Assembly (NCBI GenBank): GCA_002503055.1
Contig: DAQX01000029.1
Location: 11,924 to 75,923 of the forward strand
Source of the DNA: Euryarchaeota archaeon UBA86
GTDB taxonomy: Archaea; Thermoplasmatota; Poseidoniia; Poseidoniales; Thalassarchaeaceae
Direction: 5' to 3'
Length of the DNA: 64,000 bases
Positions within the stretch are counted from its first letter, which is position 1. Each line of letters starts with the position of its first letter. This document shows positions 50,602-59,392 of the stretch, piece after piece. Made by a program: the position numbers and the translations under genes. A model generated the notes under the pieces. The model did no database searches. It was given only the letters and a program-made list of their open reading frames with translations, and was not told where the DNA came from.

Positions 50602-52428
50602 CTATGCGTCAGCGTACATTGCTTCGATCTCAGAAGCCCAGTTCTCACGAATCTGCTTCCTACGAATCTTCAGAGTAGGGGTTAACTCGCCTTGGTCAAC
50701 TCCTAAATCACGAGGCAGAACGGTGAACTTCTTGATTTGCTCAGGATTACTGAACTTCTTGTTAAGCCCCGCAACCGCCTCCTGTAGTTGATTGTACGTA
50801 TCACTACCAACAGCGGTGTACTCTGACAGGTCGTGACCCAGCTCTGCGAGCTTTGCCAACTGCTCTAAGGGGTCCTTGGGGACCTCAGTTGCTCCATCTA
50901 GGCCGTGAACATCTCTGAGGATAGCCCCCACATCGAGAGTGAATAAGGCGCTGCAGTACTTCCTGTTGTCGCCAACCAGCATGCACTGTGAAACAACTGG
51001 TATCGACTTCATGGTCTCCTCGATAACAAGAGGTGCGATGTTTTTCCCCGCGGAGCTGACATAAATCTCCTTTAATCGACCAGTAACATAGACAAATCCG
51101 TCCGAGTCAATCTTTCCGAGATCACCCGACTTGAGCCAACCATCTTCGGTCATAGTCTCTGCAGTTGCTTCAGGATTCCTGTAGTAGCCAGCCATTACAT
51201 GCCTTCCTCTGAACTGAATCTCTCCGTTGCCACCATCGTCAGGATCGGCAATTCTCAGCTCAGTGCCTGATAGTGGCTTTCCTACCGAACCTATCTTGTT
51301 TGCACCGGCATATCCGAGCGTGGCCCCAGCCGAGGTTTCTGTCATTCCATAGCCCTCGTATATGGGAATCCCCAGATCGTGGAAAAGGTGCAGGATTTCA
51401 GGGTTAATTGGAGCCGCACCGGTAATCGCGAACTTCAGATTCGAGAAACCGATCTTCGCCTTTGCCTTCTTCCTGACAATGTTGCCAAGTATTGGCAGCT
51501 TCAGCCAACCAACCTTACTTCCAAGTCCCGCAACCAGATTGGAGTACACCTTCTCGTAGATTCGAGGAACTCCGATGAACAGATGCGGGTTGACTTCCTT
51601 GCAGTAGTCTATCGAGTGGAGTGGGTTGTCCACTACTCTCATGTGTATCGCGTCGCGAATCCAGATGTGGTTGTCAGCAAGCTGACCGAAGACGTGGGCG
51701 CATGGCAGCCAAGAAACATATCCTTCACCCTGATTGAAGGTGACCAGCTTGTGAACCTCTCCAATCTCGAAGTCCATATTGTCATGTGTCAGGACAACTC
51801 CCTTGGGGTTTCCAGTGGTGCCGGATGTGTAAATTAGCGAGGCGACATCATCTGGCTTCACAGCGGCAATCCTGTCCATTACTGTGGCTTCAGGAGTCGA
51901 ATCGGCTTTCGAAATGAAATCAACCCATGTCATTGCTGTATTATGATCAATGGCGTCCATACCCATCATGGAAACCACAGCCTCAACTTTTCCGAGATTG
52001 CCCATTGCAGCCTCGAGGCGATGATTGCACATTTTGCTAGCGTCCCCTCCGTCCATTGGATTGGTTCCAACGAAGACAACCTTGGAGTCGGAGTTTCCTA
52101 CTACCCATTCTACTTCTTCTGGAGAGCAAGTATGGTACACTCCTACCGCAGCACCTCCTGCCATGTTGGCAGCAGAATATGCCATGTACCACTCTAATCT
52201 GTTGTACGAGTAGATACTTAGCTTGTCTCCTGCCTCAAAACCGATGGAGACTAGTGACCTTGCAACCTCCATGGTGGCCCTCTCGATTTCGGACCAAGTC
52301 ATAGTGACCCAGTTCGCAGAATCGTCTTTCCATGAAAGAGCGGGTTCGTTGGCGTATTTCTCGGCGTTTGATAGTAGGTACTCCGGCGTAATCATTGCGG
52401 ACATGCCCATGGACAAGTCATTTGCCAA
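50602..52428 (-). CDS. Long-chain acyl-CoA synthetase (AMP-forming)
   Basis: An adenylate-forming enzyme of about 608 aa that activates fatty acids to acyl-CoA with ATP. The P-loop LIYTSGTTGNPKGVVLTH, YEGYGMTETSAGATLG, the hinge LKSGDLGKIDSDGFVYVTGRLKE region and the C-terminal catalytic Lys near LKIRRKQIRENW are visible. Length and insertion pattern fit the long-chain (FadD/ACSL) class. The first ATGs at 52428, 52410 and 52404 cannot be separated. It would feed the two crotonases, the hydroxyacyl-CoA dehydrogenase and IcmF. Confidence 0.93.
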   Translation of the reverse strand: MANDLSMGMSAMITPEYLLSNAEKYANEPALSWKDDSANWVTMTWSEIERATMEVARSLVSIGFEAGDKLSIYSYNRLEWYMAYSAANMAGGAAVGVYHTCSPEEVEWVVGNSDSKVVFVGTNPMDGGDASKMCNHRLEAAMGNLGKVEAVVSMMGMDAIDHNTAMTWVDFISKADSTPEATVMDRIAAVKPDDVASLIYTSGTTGNPKGVVLTHDNMDFEIGEVHKLVTFNQGEGYVSWLPCAHVFGQLADNHIWIRDAIHMRVVDNPLHSIDYCKEVNPHLFIGVPRIYEKVYSNLVAGLGSKVGWLKLPILGNIVRKKAKAKIGFSNLKFAITGAAPINPEILHLFHDLGIPIYEGYGMTETSAGATLGYAGANKIGSVGKPLSGTELRIADPDDGGNGEIQFRGRHVMAGYYRNPEATAETMTEDGWLKSGDLGKIDSDGFVYVTGRLKEIYVSSAGKNIAPLVIEETMKSIPVVSQCMLVGDNRKYCSALFTLDVGAILRDVHGLDGATEVPKDPLEQLAKLAELGHDLSEYTAVGSDTYNQLQEAVAGLNKKFSNPEQIKKFTVLPRDLGVDQGELTPTLKIRRKQIRENWASEIEAMYADA

Positions 52429-52471
52429 CTTAACTCTTTACTTGGCATTTGGGCACTTTGATTTCATTGAT

Positions 52472-53203
52472 TTAGGGTAGTACAGATGAAACATTCTCTC
52501 TCCAGTCTCTACCGCCATTCCGATTTGCAAGAGGAGATGCAGGAGAGGGGTGCCAGCAGCCAGCGACTTCGACAGATTGCTCTTCGAGTACATCCCGAGC
52601 TCTCGATTCAGCAAATTTCCCCACTCCAATCACACGCTCCGCACCCAGAATGTCCACGACTTGTGAGAGATGTCTATCACAGCGCTCAAGCAATGCCTTA
52701 GCAGTACTACCACCAATCTTGTCTGGAGTGATATTGCTGGCACGAGGTCCTGAGAATAGCATTAGAGGGCAGTGGTTGACTAGGAATACTCTGGATGCAA
52801 TTGAGTCTGCATCTCCATACTGCTCGTTCAGTAGCCCCCACAGGCGGGTACCCGAAACCTCCTCCTTATGATAGTCCAGTCCAATCACAGGTCTCCTCTT
52901 GTCGGGCGTATTTGGTTGATTGACAGGGATGCCAGAAATGTCTAACAGATCTCGAACTACGCTTGTGGCCGCGAATGGTATTCCCATCTGCCCCATTCCG
53001 TGAGGGCCCGGATTCATTCCAAGAACCACCGTTTTGGCACCTAATCCTCCCATTCTCCTGAGATACTCTTCGTGAACATCCCAAGCGTAGTTGAGCGGAT
53101 TGTAGCAGACATCGATGCGACCTTCTTCAACCAGTTTTCTACCCAAAGGCTCTACATCGTCTCTCAGATTAGCCGCCGCCTCAATCAGTTCCTCGATGAC
53201 CAT
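52472..53203 (-). CDS. SMUG-type single-strand-selective uracil-DNA glycosylase
   Basis: This 243-aa protein belongs to the SMUG branch of uracil-DNA glycosylases (family 3). The active-site motif GMNPGPHGMGQMGIPFA, VNHCPLMLF and HPSPASPLANRNGG with the final catalytic His are the family hallmarks, and motif GVGKFAE lies between. It removes uracil and oxidised pyrimidines. SMUG was first known from animals; bacterial and archaeal members are reported but uncommon. Together with MutM it gives two base-excision activities in this window. Confidence 0.9.
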   Translation of the reverse strand: MVIEELIEAAANLRDDVEPLGRKLVEEGRIDVCYNPLNYAWDVHEEYLRRMGGLGAKTVVLGMNPGPHGMGQMGIPFAATSVVRDLLDISGIPVNQPNTPDKRRPVIGLDYHKEEVSGTRLWGLLNEQYGDADSIASRVFLVNHCPLMLFSGPRASNITPDKIGGSTAKALLERCDRHLSQVVDILGAERVIGVGKFAESRARDVLEEQSVEVAGCWHPSPASPLANRNGGRDWRENVSSVLP

Positions 53204-53207
53204 GGTA

Positions 53208-53672
53208 TCACTGCTTCACATCTGCCACGATGGCACCTGATAGCGAGACTAACTCGTCTGGAGTAATCGGGAATACAGTCTGAGCAGTACCTGCTGCACC
53301 CCATACTAATTCGTATTGCATCAGATCCTCGTCGAGGAACACAGTACATGTTTTGGTGTGGCCAAATGGAGGAACTCCTCCAGGAGCGTATCCGGTGTTT
53401 TCGATGATATATTCTGCATCGGTCATACTTGGTTTGTGACCTAGGAGTCGCTTGAGCTTACGCTTACGGTCGACATGATTGGCGCCAGATGTGATGACTA
53501 CAACTGCACCATCTTGACCCGCGAAGACAATTGACTTCGCGATATGAGCGACATCGCAGCCCAGTTGGTCAGCAGCATCCTGTGAGGTTCGTGTACCTTC
53601 TTCGTAGAGTTTGGCTCTAGGTAAATAATCCATCTCTGCACACTGAGAAAGCCACAACTCGTGACCGTCCAT
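53208..53672 (-). CDS. YbaK/ProX-type aminoacyl-tRNA deacylase
   Basis: A 154-aa YbaK-domain protein. TSQDAADQLGCDVAHIAKSIVF, the catalytic Lys region HVDRKRKLKRLLG and GYAPGGVPPFGH are typical. Family members clear mischarged Cys-tRNA-Pro or Ala-tRNA-Pro. ATG at 53672 (MDGHELWLSQ) removes the overlap with the divergent membrane-protein gene at 53743; longer frames to 53798 would overlap it. It is 4 bp downstream of nothing: SMUG follows 4 bp after its stop on the same strand. Confidence 0.87.
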   Translation of the reverse strand: MDGHELWLSQCAEMDYLPRAKLYEEGTRTSQDAADQLGCDVAHIAKSIVFAGQDGAVVVITSGANHVDRKRKLKRLLGHKPSMTDAEYIIENTGYAPGGVPPFGHTKTCTVFLDEDLMQYELVWGAAGTAQTVFPITPDELVSLSGAIVADVKQ

Positions 53673-53742
53673 GTTCCTTCCTGCGGGCCTTTGGACTTCA
53701 TGCTTCGGGATTGTTTGAAACCACACTCTCTCTCGCCTATGC

Positions 53743-54501
53743 ATGAGTGAGTCAGTATCGAGACATTCGATTCGAACTTCTATTGGAGCAGCCATCATTA
53801 TCCAATTGACAACTCTGGTTGCCTCCTATACAGCATGGGCATTAGATGGATGCGACCCCTACATGCCGTTCATTTCCGATACCGACACCAATCCTGTGTC
53901 AAGCCCCTTTTTCACTCTGGGATTCACCCTCACAGGCCTATTACTAGCAGTAATTGCTTGGCAGATGTACAGCATCAGATTAGAGTGGATTGAAAATAAC
54001 TCAATGGGGACTAGGCCTAGGATGCTCAACATCTTCTCAGCCATCTTCGGAATTATCTCCGGAATATTCCTCATCTGGATAGCATACACTCCATGGGATG
54101 AGAATCTGGTCCTTCATTTGCTACAGGCTAGAATCATCTTCGTTAGCTCAATTGCATGGGCAATTCTCTCTACAATGCTGGCTAGCGAGATGCAGGTCCA
54201 TGATATGCGATTTGAGCGTGTTTTCAAGCCAAGGAGATTCAGAACCGCTCTGACAGTGATTTGCTGCGTCCTGATGGCGTTGAATGTTTTACGATTCATT
54301 GGTTTCGGAGATGCTACATCGATGGAATTGAGCCATTTTGAGTCGTATATTGAAACTGTGGAAATCTGCACCGATTTGACAATTCCTGAGATGTCGCTGG
54401 CTGCTCTCTTCGAATGGGGAATGGTTCTGGGATTAATCGCAGTTGTTCATACTGGGATTCTTGAAGCGGATCTGATTTGTTCCCACGAATCCGAAGAGTG
54501 A
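53743..54501 (+). CDS. Frag1/DRAM/Sfk1-like membrane protein
   Basis: A 252-aa membrane protein with about six helices and the family-like loop DGCDPYMPFISDTDTNPVSS after the first helix. Frag1/PGAP2, DRAM and Sfk1 proteins act on or organise membrane lipids in eukaryotes: PGAP2 in GPI remodelling, Sfk1 with phosphoinositide signalling. A homologue next to an AUR1-like PAP2 gene (51 bp downstream, same strand) suggests a lipid role here too. The family call rests on the DGCDPYMPFISD-type loop and topology, by eye. Its own substrate is unknown. Confidence 0.72.
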   Translation: MSESVSRHSIRTSIGAAIIIQLTTLVASYTAWALDGCDPYMPFISDTDTNPVSSPFFTLGFTLTGLLLAVIAWQMYSIRLEWIENNSMGTRPRMLNIFSAIFGIISGIFLIWIAYTPWDENLVLHLLQARIIFVSSIAWAILSTMLASEMQVHDMRFERVFKPRRFRTALTVICCVLMALNVLRFIGFGDATSMELSHFESYIETVEICTDLTIPEMSLAALFEWGMVLGLIAVVHTGILEADLICSHESEE

Positions 54502-54552
54502 GAATCTACGAGGCCTGCAACGTTCATCAGCAGAATACTTCGCGGACGGTCC

Positions 54553-55986
54553 ATGGATTGGCCAATCGGACCTTATGGCACGATAATGGCGGTCATTTTA
54601 CTCTCTACCATTCCGCTGCGCAATCTGTTGACAAGAGATGAGCCCGACAAGAGAGTCTCACTCTCTGAGCTGCCAGCAGAAATCCGAGCAAAGGGCTACT
54701 ACTGGCATATCTCCCTGTATGTACTGATGTACATCTACAAATTCATGATTGACCAACACAATGAGCCAATCAAGGCCCGAGTTGGAGGCTATACTCACTG
54801 GTTGTACGAAATTGAAGGTGAGTTGACACTGTGGGTTCAGGAAACTTTCAGGAATGACCTACTGACTGATGTATTGTCGTTCCACTATTTGTTCGTCTAC
54901 CTGTTTGTAATCTGGTTCTCACCGATGTATTTCATTCTAGTACGCGACCATACTATGGCAGACAAAGCAGCCCTGAATTACTTCGTAATCTACCTACTTT
55001 CAGTCCCATTGTATCTTTTCTTCAATGTAGAGGTAACCTCGACATACAATCCAGGGATGGACGCACTTCTCTACCATGACTCATGGTATCTCGAATTTGT
55101 AACAAACAATGATCCCATGGACAACGGAGTTCCGAGTTTACACTTCGGGCTCCCTGTTGGATTGCTACTGCTAAACAGATTGCATTGCAAAGACAAGGGC
55201 ATTTCTATCTCCGAGTGGAGGCATAGAGAATTCGATTTGTTTGTGATGATCAATCTTGTAGTCTACTTCTTCTCTATTCAGTATCTCGGAATTCACTGGA
55301 TTGTTGATATCATACCAGGATTAATTCTCGCAGTAATCTGTGCGTTATTCATTCACAAGTGGCAACCCGCAATTAGGGCTCGCTCGGAGAATGGGTGGAA
55401 ATCTGTGATTCCTAAAGGGCAATCACTTGCTATCGCAGCCGTCTTTGCATTAGTGTGCTCATCAGCACTCGCTTTGGTGGCCGTTGACGGGCCGGGAAGT
55501 GATGATGAAATTGCCAATATGAGGCTAGGGCCAGATGATGTGAAAATCGACACAATAGAGGTGCACAGTCTATGGGATCCTGTCGGAGTCGAAGTCAGAA
55601 ATGTTGGCGAAAATAGCGTACATGTAATCATCCTACATCGTAGTCTTGTAATTGATAATGTAGAGAGAGGAGAAGTGAATTGGGAGTCTATTGTCAGTCC
55701 TCTGACGGTCGATGAATTCCAGGAAATTGTCATTGATTCAGGATCAAGTTGGCAAACTGAAGTTTCGACCCCCTCTGTTGGTGACACTCATCTAATCCTA
55801 GTCAAGACTGCTGATGGGGGAGATTTTTCAGAAGTTAGGATAACTATGCAATATGTCACTGACGAATTGATTTGGTCCGCTATGCTACTCTCTATACCCG
55901 CCTTCCTAATTGGAGGACTAGTGCTGGCTCAGGCAGTCAAATCAGAGGATGAAATGGGCGAACAAGCCTCCGACGAAGAGTCCTGA
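54553..55986 (+). CDS. AUR1-like PAP2 membrane enzyme with Ig-like exodomain
   Basis: A paralogue of the 7834-9906 protein: the same segments YEIEGELTLWVQETFR, LYLFFNVEVTS, NDPMDNGVPSLHFGLPVG and YLGIHWIVDIIPG carry the PSLH and His-x3-Asp motifs. There is no K-x6-RP motif. Seven or so helices are followed by a beta-rich extracellular domain (about residues 325-430) that differs from the propeller of its paralogue, and a final C-terminal helix with an acidic tail. Chemistry is probably phospho-head-group transfer to a lipid. It lies behind the Frag1-like gene and ends in a 45-bp convergent overlap with the next gene. Confidence 0.78.
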   Translation: MDWPIGPYGTIMAVILLSTIPLRNLLTRDEPDKRVSLSELPAEIRAKGYYWHISLYVLMYIYKFMIDQHNEPIKARVGGYTHWLYEIEGELTLWVQETFRNDLLTDVLSFHYLFVYLFVIWFSPMYFILVRDHTMADKAALNYFVIYLLSVPLYLFFNVEVTSTYNPGMDALLYHDSWYLEFVTNNDPMDNGVPSLHFGLPVGLLLLNRLHCKDKGISISEWRHREFDLFVMINLVVYFFSIQYLGIHWIVDIIPGLILAVICALFIHKWQPAIRARSENGWKSVIPKGQSLAIAAVFALVCSSALALVAVDGPGSDDEIANMRLGPDDVKIDTIEVHSLWDPVGVEVRNVGENSVHVIILHRSLVIDNVERGEVNWESIVSPLTVDEFQEIVIDSGSSWQTEVSTPSVGDTHLILVKTADGGDFSEVRITMQYVTDELIWSAMLLSIPAFLIGGLVLAQAVKSEDEMGEQASDEES

Positions 55987-56349
55987 AACCGCCCCTAATC
56001 CAATCCAGGTACCTACTCGGAAAGCTGGGAAGTTGTTCTTCCAGACATACATTGACTGGAAGATCCAGAACAGAATCACTGGCACGAACCAGACGAAGAA
56101 GAACAGCTGCGGCAAGAAAGCAAGCAGCATGCCTACATTCGCGCCCAAAATCAACTCAGTATTCTTTCCAGCGGGTTCAGGTGCGAAGTAGAGTAGTATA
56201 CTGACAAACATCAGTCCTACGAACGGAGTGGTCAAATCCCAGTCGAATAGGCGAGGAATCCCGTCTACGATATGAGGCAAGCATGCAGCCGTGAATCCAG
56301 CCAAACTAGGGCCGACGACAGGCCAGAGCGGAGGCTCGTCCCACTTCAT
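55942..56349 (-). CDS. Small polytopic membrane protein
   Basis: A 135-aa protein with four hydrophobic segments (about residues 10-25, 42-58, 68-100 and 112-134) and no recognisable domain. KNTELILGANVGMLLAFLPQ and PVILFWIFQSMYVWKNNFPAF are the most striking parts. Its 3' end overlaps the AUR1-like gene by 45 bp on the opposite strand, so both could be real because the C-terminal tail of one is low-complexity. It is divergent from the LigB module. Confidence 0.62.
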   Translation of the reverse strand: MKWDEPPLWPVVGPSLAGFTAACLPHIVDGIPRLFDWDLTTPFVGLMFVSILLYFAPEPAGKNTELILGANVGMLLAFLPQLFFFVWFVPVILFWIFQSMYVWKNNFPAFRVGTWIGLGAVSGLFVGGLFAHFIL

Positions 56350-56430
56350 GGCAATGCGTCACAAGTCTCCCCAATGAAGGCTACTAGCTGGGCCGGAAGG
56401 TTTTCTTTAGAATTCAGGACCTCACGAACC

Positions 56431-57336
56431 ATGGCGAAGGGAGAGATAGTGCTGGGTTGCCTTGCTCCACACCCTCCACATGTCGTGTATGCTGAGAACC
56501 CCGAGCAGAACGAGCCTTTCTCGGAAGGAGGCTGGGAGGCTCTTAGGTGGGGCTACAACATGTTGGCGAGAAAACTCAAGGAAATTGAATATGATTGCAT
56601 GGTGATCCTAACTCCTCATTGGCAGACCTATGTTGGAACACACTTCCTAGGTTTGGAAAGATTCCAGAACATCAGCGTCGACCCTATCTTCCCAAATCTG
56701 TTCAGATTCCACCACGACATCAAGGTCGATGTTGAATTAGCAGAGAAGATGTGTGAGGCAGCATCAGAGTCAGGAATCATTACCAAGATGATGAGAAATC
56801 CTGACTTCAGAGTCGACTATGGGACCATCGTTAGCTGTCATATGCTCAACCCTGATTGGGATAAGCCCGTAGTAACAATCAGCAGCAATCGCTCGACTCA
56901 TTACTACTCAAACGAGGTAATGAATGAACAATCAATTGCTCTTGGAGAAGCGGTCAGAAAGGCAATCGAGGACAGCGGAAAGAAAGTCGTACTAATTGCC
57001 AGCCACTCTCTATCTCATCGGCACTTCGTGACCGAGGCTCCATTGCCCGAGGACATGAGTCGCGAACACATCTACAATCATAGCCAGTATGTCTGGGACA
57101 TGAAGGTCATCGAGATGATGAGAGAGGGCAAGATGAAGGAAGTCATCGATATCCTGCCTGAGATGATTGAGCAGACCATGGCCGAGGCAGAAGGAGGTGG
57201 CCTGACTTGGATGATGGCCGCCATGGGGATGCCAGATTATCCAGCCGAGATCTACGGCTATCAGTCTGTAATTGGAACAGGGAATGCAATCGCTGCATGG
57301 GATCCGAACGCAGAGACTCGAGCAATTGTGATGTGA
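56431..57336 (+). CDS. LigB-type extradiol dioxygenase, probable catalytic subunit
   Basis: A class III (LigB fold) dioxygenase of 301 aa. Likely iron ligands are His14 (CLAPHPPHVV), His63 (ILTPHWQTY) and a Glu near 252-254 (AEAEGGG); a helper His lies in SHSLSHRHF (about 192-199). Class III enzymes open catechol, protocatechuate or 2-aminophenol rings with O2. ATG at 56431 gives MAKGEIVLGC; the frame extends to 56272 but that part overlaps the opposite-strand gene. A second LigB-like gene follows by 9 bp, as in alpha/beta class III enzymes, then a RidA-type gene. Confidence 0.8.
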   Translation: MAKGEIVLGCLAPHPPHVVYAENPEQNEPFSEGGWEALRWGYNMLARKLKEIEYDCMVILTPHWQTYVGTHFLGLERFQNISVDPIFPNLFRFHHDIKVDVELAEKMCEAASESGIITKMMRNPDFRVDYGTIVSCHMLNPDWDKPVVTISSNRSTHYYSNEVMNEQSIALGEAVRKAIEDSGKKVVLIASHSLSHRHFVTEAPLPEDMSREHIYNHSQYVWDMKVIEMMREGKMKEVIDILPEMIEQTMAEAEGGGLTWMMAAMGMPDYPAEIYGYQSVIGTGNAIAAWDPNAETRAIVM

Positions 57337-57345
57337 GGCGCTAAG

Positions 57346-58272
57346 ATGAGCGAAGAACCAGAGATTGTTATGGGGCTGTATGTACCTCCCCACCCACACC
57401 CACTACTGGCCCCCGATCAGAATGAAGGATGGGGCCGTCTACGCGAGGCTTACGACACATGCCGCCAGAGAATTGAGGAGAGCGACGCCGACTTGATACT
57501 CATCTACTCGACAACATGGCCTAGCATCATCGGACATCAAATCCAAGCCCATCCAAAACCAGTCTTCACTCATGTGGATGATGACTTCCACTTCCTAGGT
57601 TCAATGCCCTACGAGTTCCGCATGGACACAGAGTATGCAGAGAGCTTCAAAGACGCTTGTGAGGAAAGAGGACTCCAAGCTCGAACTGTGTCATACGATG
57701 GTTTCCCTATCGACACAGGTTCAATTGTTGCTCTGAAATTGCTAAACCCGGAAAATAGAATTCCCGCATGTATTGTTTCAAGCAATGTCTACTCTAACCG
57801 CGCCGAGCAAATTGTGCTTGGCAAGGCCGCGCGTGATGCAATGGCTAAGTTGGGCAAGAAAGCTGTAGTCGTGGTAGTTGCGAGCCTATCTAACAGGATG
57901 TTCACAGAGCACATCGACCCTGCTGAGGACAGGATTCATTCTGCAAAAGACGATGAGTGGAATCAGAAGATTCTGGAATTCTTCGCCGATGGCCGACTTG
58001 AGGATATTAGTCAGTTGAGTAGAGATATTCAAAGTCAGATTAGAGTCAGTAAAGTTGTGGCCTACAAGCCAGCTTGGTGGATGGCTGCTACCATGGGGCA
58101 GCACAATAACTACCATGGGGAGGTGCTAGCTTACGAGGCTCTGCATGGAGCCGGTGGGGCGGTTATCCAGCTGACTCCAGCCAAGGGGAGCATAGGCGAC
58201 AAGGAATTCGATGAGGACGATGTAGAATTCTACCACGGCGATCGACATGTTTTGGACAAGGGGTCATTGTGA
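57346..58272 (+). CDS. LigB-fold protein, probable non-catalytic partner subunit
   Basis: The 308-aa protein has the same fold as its neighbour (VPPHPHPLLAPDQNEG, then SNRMFTEH near residue 185), but the second metal-ligand position reads IYSTTWPSI where the partner has TPHW, so one histidine is missing. It is probably the structural subunit of a heteromeric dioxygenase, as AmnA is to AmnB in 2-aminophenol 1,6-dioxygenase. Its stop overlaps the next gene's ATG (TGATG). The C-terminus is acidic with EFDEDDVEFYHGD. Confidence 0.75.
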   Translation: MSEEPEIVMGLYVPPHPHPLLAPDQNEGWGRLREAYDTCRQRIEESDADLILIYSTTWPSIIGHQIQAHPKPVFTHVDDDFHFLGSMPYEFRMDTEYAESFKDACEERGLQARTVSYDGFPIDTGSIVALKLLNPENRIPACIVSSNVYSNRAEQIVLGKAARDAMAKLGKKAVVVVVASLSNRMFTEHIDPAEDRIHSAKDDEWNQKILEFFADGRLEDISQLSRDIQSQIRVSKVVAYKPAWWMAATMGQHNNYHGEVLAYEALHGAGGAVIQLTPAKGSIGDKEFDEDDVEFYHGDRHVLDKGSL

Positions 58273-58691
58273 TGTCAGACGGCCCATTCATCACCGATGC
58301 AGGACCATCAGCTGTTGGGGCATATCCGCATCTGCATAGGGTCGGAGATTTGCTTTTTGTCAGCGGAATGGGCCCTAGGACTCCCGGGACCAACGAGATT
58401 CCAGGAGGCCCAATCAAGGATGATGACGGCAACCCGCTGGACTACGACATCAAAGCCCAGACACATTCAGTTATCAACAATGTAAGACTCATCTTGGAGG
58501 CACACGGATCAAGCCTCAATGATGTAGTGGATGTTCTTGTCTTCCTAGTCGACATGGACAGAGACTTTCCCGGCTACAATGAGGTCTACGCTGAGTACTT
58601 TGCAGACATCCTACCTGCTCGAACCACTGTCTCAGTGGAGGCACTGCCGACAGACATAGCAATCGAACTGAAGATTATCGCTAAGGCATGA
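58272..58691 (+). CDS. RidA-family protein, possible 2-aminomuconate deaminase
   Basis: A 139-aa RidA/YjgF-fold protein: SAVGAYPHLHRVGDLLFVSG, GMGPRTPGTNEIPGG and LPARTTVSVEALP. Housekeeping RidA hydrolyses reactive imines and enamines. The N-terminal GxYPHxxRVGDLxFVSG style and the link with two LigB proteins fit the AmnD/2-aminomuconate deaminase branch, where a RidA-fold enzyme acts after 2-aminophenol ring cleavage. That role is inferred from context; ordinary imine deaminase is the alternative. Start ATG 58272 is translationally coupled to the LigB-like subunit. Confidence 0.82.
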   Translation: MSDGPFITDAGPSAVGAYPHLHRVGDLLFVSGMGPRTPGTNEIPGGPIKDDDGNPLDYDIKAQTHSVINNVRLILEAHGSSLNDVVDVLVFLVDMDRDFPGYNEVYAEYFADILPARTTVSVEALPTDIAIELKIIAKA

Positions 58692-58761
58692 TGCCGAGGG
58701 AAGATTTCGATTTCATGAGGCCGCCCAAATATTGAAGCATTCACAGACTTATCATTATTCT

Positions 58762-59376
58762 ATGAGTGCAGAAGTCCAATGCCCCGCTGGTTGCGGTTCC
58801 ATGGAATACAAGACAACTAGAAATCTGAAAATTAGGGCCTTCGATCCACTCGGTACCGTGTTTTATTTGGCAGGATTGATCCTAATTGCTAACTCAATTG
58901 AGGTAGGAAGCGATGAAACTAATCCAGGAGTCATTATTGGTGCGTTACTATTCATTCCCGGTGTGTATCTCTCATCATTGGTAACAACTGATCTGCGGTG
59001 TAACAACTGTGCTGGAGTCATTCTAGAGTCCAAGTCGATAGATCAAAAACTCAAGGGAGATGCTTTAGGTTTGGCGTTGAACAAGGCCAAATATGTCAGA
59101 GAAGCACTATCTGCTTCAAAGCAGGAAGGCGAGTATAATTGTCCAGATTGTGGAAAGAAAATGAGTCATATCAGTGTTCCATTAGAAGAAGAAGTTCTAC
59201 ATCGGTCAAACATTGTCGTTCCAGATGTCGTTGATGATATCCAGAATTGGACATCTGGCGCGTCCAGAACTATTGATCTGGACGGTTGTATAGAGTGTGA
59301 CCTATTATGGTTCGACAAAGACAAGAAAGAAGAGGTACTCTCCAGGGACGGCACAATAATTCCAAAGCACTCTTGA
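58762..59376 (+). CDS. Membrane zinc-ribbon protein
   Basis: The 204-aa protein begins VQCPAGCGSMEYKTTR, has two hydrophobic helices (about 30-55 and 60-78), then a central CNNC pair and a C-terminal ribbon NCPDCGKKM with DGCIECDLLWFDKDKKEEV. The last motif matches the double zinc-ribbon protein at 49523 (DGCPSCSSFWFDAGEL). So both belong to one zf-TFIIB-like family; this one is membrane-embedded. ATG at 58762 is preferred to the TTG at 58732. Function unknown. Confidence 0.78.
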   Translation: MSAEVQCPAGCGSMEYKTTRNLKIRAFDPLGTVFYLAGLILIANSIEVGSDETNPGVIIGALLFIPGVYLSSLVTTDLRCNNCAGVILESKSIDQKLKGDALGLALNKAKYVREALSASKQEGEYNCPDCGKKMSHISVPLEEEVLHRSNIVVPDVVDDIQNWTSGASRTIDLDGCIECDLLWFDKDKKEEVLSRDGTIIPKHS

Positions 59377-59392
59377 ATTTGAGATTACTATC

